Positions 32,504-36,651 of a stretch of DNA of 36,651 nt are shown in pieces; position 1 is the first letter of the stretch, and the number at the start of each line of letters is the position of its first letter. The DNA is taken from positions 1 to 36,651 of the forward strand of contig JAKAWK010000009.1 in NCBI GenBank assembly GCA_021827365.1, in the 5' to 3' direction. Made by a program: the position numbers and the translations under genes. The notes beneath the pieces were generated by a model. That model was not told the DNA's origin, did no database searches, and saw only the letters and a program-made list of their open reading frames with translations. The DNA is from Nitrospirota bacterium (GTDB lineage Bacteria > Nitrospirota > Leptospirillia > Leptospirillales > Leptospirillaceae).

Positions 32504-32815
32504 ATGAGTCCCCCTTTTCGGTATTTTTTCGTCCATATTGTCTATCTGAGACCTTTTTCGGAGATCGAGCCTCTGGTGGCCTCCCACCGCGCTTTTCTTG
32601 ATACCTGTCTCAAGGATGGGCTACTTTTGCTCTCTGGCCCCCTTGCCCCCCGGACAGGAGGGCTCCTGCTCATGCGGGGAAGCGACCGAGGCCAAATCGA
32701 AACCCTTCTTGCCGGCGACCCTTACGCCAAGGCCCGGGTGGCCCGCCACGATCTCCTGGAGTTTCAGCCGGTCAAGGCCTGCCCCGAGCTTTCAGGTCTT
32801 TTGGGCGGAGGCTGA
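32504..32815 (+). CDS. YciI-like protein
   Basis: This 103-residue protein has the ferredoxin-like YciI fold. Features are the N-terminal FFVHIVYLRP, the dyad-forming SHRAFLDTCLKDGLLLLSGPL containing the conserved His, GGLLLMRGSD, and the DPYAKARVARHDLLEFQPV tail. Relatives may be small hydrolases or dehydratases; the substrate is unknown. AGGGAGG precedes the ATG. It lies 11 bp after apt. Confidence 0.85.
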   Translation: MSPPFRYFFVHIVYLRPFSEIEPLVASHRAFLDTCLKDGLLLLSGPLAPRTGGLLLMRGSDRGQIETLLAGDPYAKARVARHDLLEFQPVKACPELSGLLGGG

Positions 32816-32848
32816 CGGCATCGGTGACGGACCGGCGGAGGCACCCTC

Positions 32849-34168
32849 GTGAAATGGGCGGCATTTTCCTTTCCCCGGGGGTTTGTCGAAGCGCTTCGCG
32901 GGAGCCTCCTTTCCCGGTCTCTGGCCTCGGCCCCCTTTGTCGGCCTTCTCCTCGCCTATGCCCTCACCCAGTTTGCCGAGGGGATGACCCAGACCGCCCT
33001 GACCTGGATCGCCTTCCGGATCCGCCACAACGATGTGACGCTCGTGGGTCGGATCGGACTGCTCCAGACGATCATCCCTTTCCTCATCCTTATCCCTGCC
33101 GGCGTCCTCATCGATCTCCTTCCCCGCCAGATCTTCATGGCGGCCATCAACCTCTTCAAGGGGTCCACCTACGCCATCATTCCCATCCTGAGCCTTTTCG
33201 AGCCGGTCCGGACTCCCTCCCTCCTGGTGATTGTGGTTGTGACGGCCCTTTTGTCCTCAGGTTTCGGACCGGCCTTCAATGCCGCGATTCCCGGATTTGT
33301 TCCCTACGACCGTCTTAAATACGCCAACGGGTGGATCCAGATTGCGGGGCAGGGAGGATATTTCCTGGGACCCCTGGTCACGGCGGGCCTCCTGCTCTAC
33401 TTTCCCGCTCCCTGGCTTCTGGTCATCTCCGGGGGCGGGTTCGTCCTCTCCGGCTTTCTTTTTGCCCTCATCCCCCCGACTCTCGACCCTCTCGAGAGTC
33501 GCCGGAGCGAAGGGAAGGGGAGGGATCACGCCGTCTCCTCCCGAAACGACGGTTCGTCCAGAACGGGAGTTGTTTCAGGCTTCCTTCATTCCTCAGGACT
33601 TCTTTTAGGAAATCCCATCCTCCTTTTGTGCACCCTCCTTCTCATGGTTTTCGCGCTCTTCAATGCCCCCATGTCGATGGTCTTTCCGCTCCTTTCCTCC
33701 CAGGTCTTCCGGACTCCGCCCTCCTTCTACGCCCTGTTGTCAGGCGCCTACTTTCTGGGATCCTTTCTGGGAGGGATTCTCCTCCTGGGACGCCGGCTGC
33801 CGGGATATTTCTCTCTGATATCCGGGGGGATGCTCCTTGCCTCGGGGGCCTTTCTCCTCCTGCCGCGTCTCACCTGGCCCTCGGCAGGGCTCTTTCTTCT
33901 TCTCATCATAGGCACCGGACTCTCCTGGGCCCAGCCCCTGGCCTATGCCCGGATCCAGCAGATCGTTCCCTCCCACACCCTGGGCCGGGTCCTGGCGGTG
34001 GTGATGACCCTCTTCCTGCTTTCGGCCCTCGTGGGAATCGAGGGGGGAACGGTCTTCCTTCATCGCCATCCGGTGGCGACATTCCTCCATCTCGAAGGAG
34101 GATTCCTGTTGTCCGTCTCTGTCCTTGTGTTGCTTTTGGTAACACTTTTTCGCTCCCGGCTGTCCTGA
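32849..34168 (+). CDS. MFS transporter (first of two)
   Basis: This 439-residue integral membrane protein has about 12 helices. Features are FAEGMTQTALTWIAFRI near the N terminus, the A-motif-like loop GVLIDLLPRQIF, FGPAFNAAIPGFVP and GQGGYFLGPLVTAGLLL. A charged central loop around residues 214-240 (LDPLESRRSEGKGRDHA) divides the halves. The arrangement is that of the EntS/DHA3 group of drug or siderophore exporters. GTG 32849 has GGAGG 8 nt upstream. Substrate unknown. Confidence 0.87.
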   Translation: MKWAAFSFPRGFVEALRGSLLSRSLASAPFVGLLLAYALTQFAEGMTQTALTWIAFRIRHNDVTLVGRIGLLQTIIPFLILIPAGVLIDLLPRQIFMAAINLFKGSTYAIIPILSLFEPVRTPSLLVIVVVTALLSSGFGPAFNAAIPGFVPYDRLKYANGWIQIAGQGGYFLGPLVTAGLLLYFPAPWLLVISGGGFVLSGFLFALIPPTLDPLESRRSEGKGRDHAVSSRNDGSSRTGVVSGFLHSSGLLLGNPILLLCTLLLMVFALFNAPMSMVFPLLSSQVFRTPPSFYALLSGAYFLGSFLGGILLLGRRLPGYFSLISGGMLLASGAFLLLPRLTWPSAGLFLLLIIGTGLSWAQPLAYARIQQIVPSHTLGRVLAVVMTLFLLSALVGIEGGTVFLHRHPVATFLHLEGGFLLSVSVLVLLLVTLFRSRLS

Positions 34169-34238
34169 GGGGATACGGATTCGCTTCTTTATCCGATCCG
34201 CCTTTTGGGGAAGGCTGATCTTTCCTCACTCCACCGTC

Positions 34239-34253
34239 TGGCCTGATTCTTGC
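34239..34253 (+). promoter_or_regulatory. Sigma-54-type (-24/-12) promoter before the second MFS gene
   Basis: TGGCCTGATTCTTGC matches TGGCAC-N5-TTGC at 8 of 10 positions with exact spacing, including the invariant GG and a full TTGC. The start would be near 34265, about 65 nt before the ATG. No CCTTTTTGT copy was seen upstream of it. Confidence 0.45.
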
Positions 34254-34330
34254 GATCATATGACAAAAGAGAGCCCCGGGTCCGGAGGAAATCCTCCGTA
34301 GCCATGGGGCGATGACGGGGGAAGGAATCC

Positions 34331-35653
34331 ATGTCCTTTATCGCAAATGTCCGCGAATCGAAAGATCTTCTGGTCGAGAGGAACTTCGGGCTTCTGCTTC
34401 TGGGACAGCTGGTCTCCCAGTTGGGAGAGAACCTGAACAAGGTGGCCCTCTTCTGGTTCGTCTATCTCTTTACCAAAAGCGCCCAGGCGATGATCATCGT
34501 GGGCGTTCTCCAGACGCTTCCTCCGATGCTCTTTTTCTGGGCCAACGGGGTCATGCTCGACCGGTGCTCGAAGCGCAATGTCATGATAGGAGTTGATGCC
34601 GTCCGCGGAATGCTTGTCCTTCTGATTCCGCTCCTTTATGCCCTCCACCACCTCTCCCTTCCCGTCCTCTACCTTTTGGTCTTTCTCATCGCGACGGCCA
34701 GCGGGATTTTCGGACCGGCCCTTTACTCGGCCATTCCCCTGATGGTCATCGAGCCGCGGAGGGTCTCGGCCAATGCCCTGATGCAAACGACCGGCCAGGT
34801 GGGAATCCTTGTCGGCCCCCTTCTGGGCGGGGTTCTGTCGGCCCTCTATAATCCGGTCTTCGTCATGATCGCAAACGGAATGACTTTCCTCATTTCGGCG
34901 GTCTTTCTCCTCTTCATCCGGATCACGGAGGTCCGGGAGGCAGAGATTCCTCCTGTCTCCGGAGTCGCCGGGATCCTGGATGAGGTCCGGGAGGGGGTCC
35001 GGTTCGTCTTTTCTGGAAACAGGCTCCTGCTTGGCCTGTTTGTCATCATGACCCTTTACGGTCTGATCACCGGCCCTGTGACCATCCTTCTTCCGCTCCT
35101 CTCCCATGGCGTCCTCCATGCGGGATCGAAAGGATTCGGGATGCTTCTTTCTGCCTACGGAGTGGGAATGCTCCTGGCCTCACTCGCCCTGACCGTCCGT
35201 CCCCCGCTCAATCTTTTCCGGTGGATTGCCGGGGGCTTCCTGGCCGGGGGAATCCTGATTCTTCTTGTCTCCGTCTCCGGCCAGATGCCCGTGGACCTTT
35301 TTCTGATGGCTCTCTTCGGAATGGCGGTTTCGGTAGTGAATCCCCTCGTCCACACGCTTCTTCAGAACCATGCCCCTTCCCGCCTTCTCTCCCGGGTCCT
35401 GACAACGATGAGTCTGGGCTTTCTGGGCGGGGCGATCCTGGGGATGACCGGACTTCCCTCCCTCGTGACTGTCCTGGGAATCCGGACCGTCCTTGGGCTT
35501 CTTGGCGGGATTCTGGTCCTTTCCTGGGGGGCCGTGAACCTGATCGAGGCCGGACACCGTTCGGAGTCCGGCGTTTTCCGTCCACTTCCGGGATTCCTGG
35601 CCGCGTTGGCCGGCTTGTCTCCCGGTCCCGAAACACCGGCAAAAGGAGAATAG
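34331..35653 (+). CDS. MFS transporter (second of two)
   Basis: This 440-residue 12-helix transporter begins MSFIANVRESKDLLVERNFG. It has LLLGQLVSQLGENLNKVALFWFV split over helix 1, the loop NGVMLDRCSKRNVM, FGPALYSAIPLMVIEPRRVS, TTGQVGILVGPLLGG and a second half of similar helices. The block around FGPA(F/L)xxAIP and GQxGxxxGPL is shared with the previous gene, so the two are distant paralogs of the DHA3 type. AAGGA precedes the ATG. It may have its own sigma-54 promoter. Substrate unknown. Confidence 0.87.
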   Translation: MSFIANVRESKDLLVERNFGLLLLGQLVSQLGENLNKVALFWFVYLFTKSAQAMIIVGVLQTLPPMLFFWANGVMLDRCSKRNVMIGVDAVRGMLVLLIPLLYALHHLSLPVLYLLVFLIATASGIFGPALYSAIPLMVIEPRRVSANALMQTTGQVGILVGPLLGGVLSALYNPVFVMIANGMTFLISAVFLLFIRITEVREAEIPPVSGVAGILDEVREGVRFVFSGNRLLLGLFVIMTLYGLITGPVTILLPLLSHGVLHAGSKGFGMLLSAYGVGMLLASLALTVRPPLNLFRWIAGGFLAGGILILLVSVSGQMPVDLFLMALFGMAVSVVNPLVHTLLQNHAPSRLLSRVLTTMSLGFLGGAILGMTGLPSLVTVLGIRTVLGLLGGILVLSWGAVNLIEAGHRSESGVFRPLPGFLAALAGLSPGPETPAKGE

Positions 35654-35656
35654 CTC

Positions 35657-36651
35657 GTGAGAATCGCCCTGGTTTCAACCCCATTTGTCAGCGTTCCTCC
35701 CAAGAAGTACGGGGGAACGGAGCTCTTTCTCTATCATCTTGCTGAAAAGCTCATCGACCGCGGCCATGAGGTGGTTCTTTTTGCCACGGGTGACTCCCGG
35801 ACCCGGGCCTATGTGGAATGTGCCTTTCCCTCCGCCCGCTGGCCCATCGTTCCCAGAGACGAGCAGATCCATCTGGCCTTTTCCGCAAAGCGGATCATGG
35901 AACGGGGGGATATCGACATCGTTCACTGGCAGTCGCCTGTGGCAGTGCCCTATGCCTCCATCACCAACGTTCCCGCCGTTGTGACGCTCCATCATTCCCG
36001 GACCCCGGAGTTCTCGGAAATCTACCGCCACTATCCGGAAAACCACTATGTGGCGATCAGCCACTCCCAGAAGGAGCAGGAGGTCCCCCTTTCCCGCTTT
36101 TCGGTGATCCACCACGGTCTTGATCCGGCGGCCTATCCGCCGTCATTCGGCCCGGGCTCCCATGCCGCCTTCCTGGGACGGCTGGCCCCTGAAAAGGGAC
36201 CGGACAGCGCCTGCAGGGCGGCTCTCAAGGCCGGGATCCCCCTCCATATCGGAGGCGCGGTCCATCCGTGCGATACCGCCTTCTACAACGAGACCCTCCG
36301 CTCTCTCCTCCAAAATCCCCTCGTCCACTGGCTGGGGCAGGTCGACCATCTCCAGAAGGTGGCTCTTCTTCAGGGAGCCCGGGCTCTCCTCGTTCCTATC
36401 CGGTGGGAAGAGCCCTTCGGACTGGTCATGATCGAGGCGATGTTGTGCGGGACCCCTGTCGTGGCCTTCAAGCGGGGCGCCGCAACCGAGCTTGTGGAGG
36501 AGGGCGTGACCGGATATCTGGTGGACAGCGAAGAGGAAATGGCCGAGGTCCTGGCCCACAAGGTCGGAACGATCGACCGGCGGGCCTGCCGCGCGAGAGC
36601 GGCCCAGCTTTATTCGACCGAAGTCATGGTGGACGGCTACGAGGCGCTTTA
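35657..36651 (+). CDS. GT4-type glycosyltransferase, 3' end cut by window edge
   Basis: About 331 residues are visible. The N-terminal Rossmann domain begins MRIALVSTPFVSVPPKKYGG and has GGTELFLYHLAEKLIDRGHEV and HWQSPVAVPYA. The C-terminal nucleotide-sugar domain has VIHHGLDP, FLGRLAPEKGPD, VHWLGQVDH and the E-X7-E motif in WEEPFGLVMIEAMLCGTPVVAF. This is the retaining GT-B fold of family 4 (glgA/WcaL-like). The usual end of such proteins lies only slightly further on. GTG 35657 has AAGGAG 8 nt upstream, just after the MFS stop. Role in exopolysaccharide or envelope glycan is likely; the acceptor is unknown. Confidence 0.92.
   Translation, partial: MRIALVSTPFVSVPPKKYGGTELFLYHLAEKLIDRGHEVVLFATGDSRTRAYVECAFPSARWPIVPRDEQIHLAFSAKRIMERGDIDIVHWQSPVAVPYASITNVPAVVTLHHSRTPEFSEIYRHYPENHYVAISHSQKEQEVPLSRFSVIHHGLDPAAYPPSFGPGSHAAFLGRLAPEKGPDSACRAALKAGIPLHIGGAVHPCDTAFYNETLRSLLQNPLVHWLGQVDHLQKVALLQGARALLVPIRWEEPFGLVMIEAMLCGTPVVAFKRGAATELVEEGVTGYLVDSEEEMAEVLAHKVGTIDRRACRARAAQLYSTEVMVDGYEAL

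Noticed and set aside
34256-35119. 287-codon open frame on the minus strand opposite the second MFS gene
   Set aside because: Highly charged Asp/Glu/Lys composition is the mirror of membrane-protein codons.

Overview
The window is a gene-dense, high-GC bacterial chromosome segment. It carries Gram-negative envelope genes (a late lipid A acyltransferase and an LpxO-like lipid A hydroxylase), a two-subunit glycyl-tRNA synthetase, cobalamin genes, a plant-type proton-pumping P-type ATPase, a YHS/heavy-metal P1B ATPase and a sigma-54 activator. That mix suits a metal-exposed acidophile, and the closest fit I can offer is a Leptospirillum-like member of Nitrospirota. This is inferred from gene content and base composition only; no database was searched. 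I see no insertion sequence, phage gene, integrase, rRNA or CRISPR array.

Layout. (1) 1-1317, minus: XRE-cupin regulator followed by a proton-efflux ATPase cut by the left edge. (2) 1318-2793: a CDGSH iron-sulfur protein behind a strong promoter, convergent with an LpxL-type acyltransferase. (3) 3147-10408, plus: a tightly overlapping run glyQ-glyS-ribD-ribE-yacG-cobI/cbiL-membrane protein-cobM/cbiF, ended by an intrinsic terminator. (4) 10481-11592: a ferritin-like acyl-ACP desaturase with a sigma-54-type promoter and repeated upstream motifs. (5) 12048-15716: cobQ/cbiP, cbiB/cobD and a CobD/CobC-like PLP enzyme. (6) 15844-17929: a 65-residue MerR/excisionase-type DNA-binding protein and a sigma-54 activator with a degenerate N-terminal receiver.

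(7) 17930-19027: about 1.1 kb of mostly AT-rich, mostly non-coding DNA with one plausible small ORF. (8) 19028-21679: a distinctive same-strand cluster of two paralogous proteins of unknown family, a CBS-pair protein between them, a possible coupled 39-residue ORF, and Hsp20. (9) 22004-25222: LpxO-like hydroxylase, a phosphoribosyltransferase whose 3' end overlaps a convergent dienelactone-type hydrolase, and a DUF72 protein. (10) 25327-30277, minus: a ribosome-hibernation factor fused to a cold-shock domain, archease, RtcB RNA ligase and a YHS-P1B metal ATPase. (11) 30505-36651, plus: tRNA-Pro(CGG), acylphosphatase, a group 2 sigma-70 factor, adenine phosphoribosyltransferase, a YciI-like protein, two MFS transporters and a GT4 glycosyltransferase cut by the right edge.

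The parts most worth attention are the paralog/CBS/Hsp20 cluster, the HPF-CSD/archease/RtcB operon (which suggests RNA repair tied to ribosome dormancy), and the two sigma-54-type promoters (before the desaturase and before the second MFS gene) lying in the same window as a sigma-54 activator.
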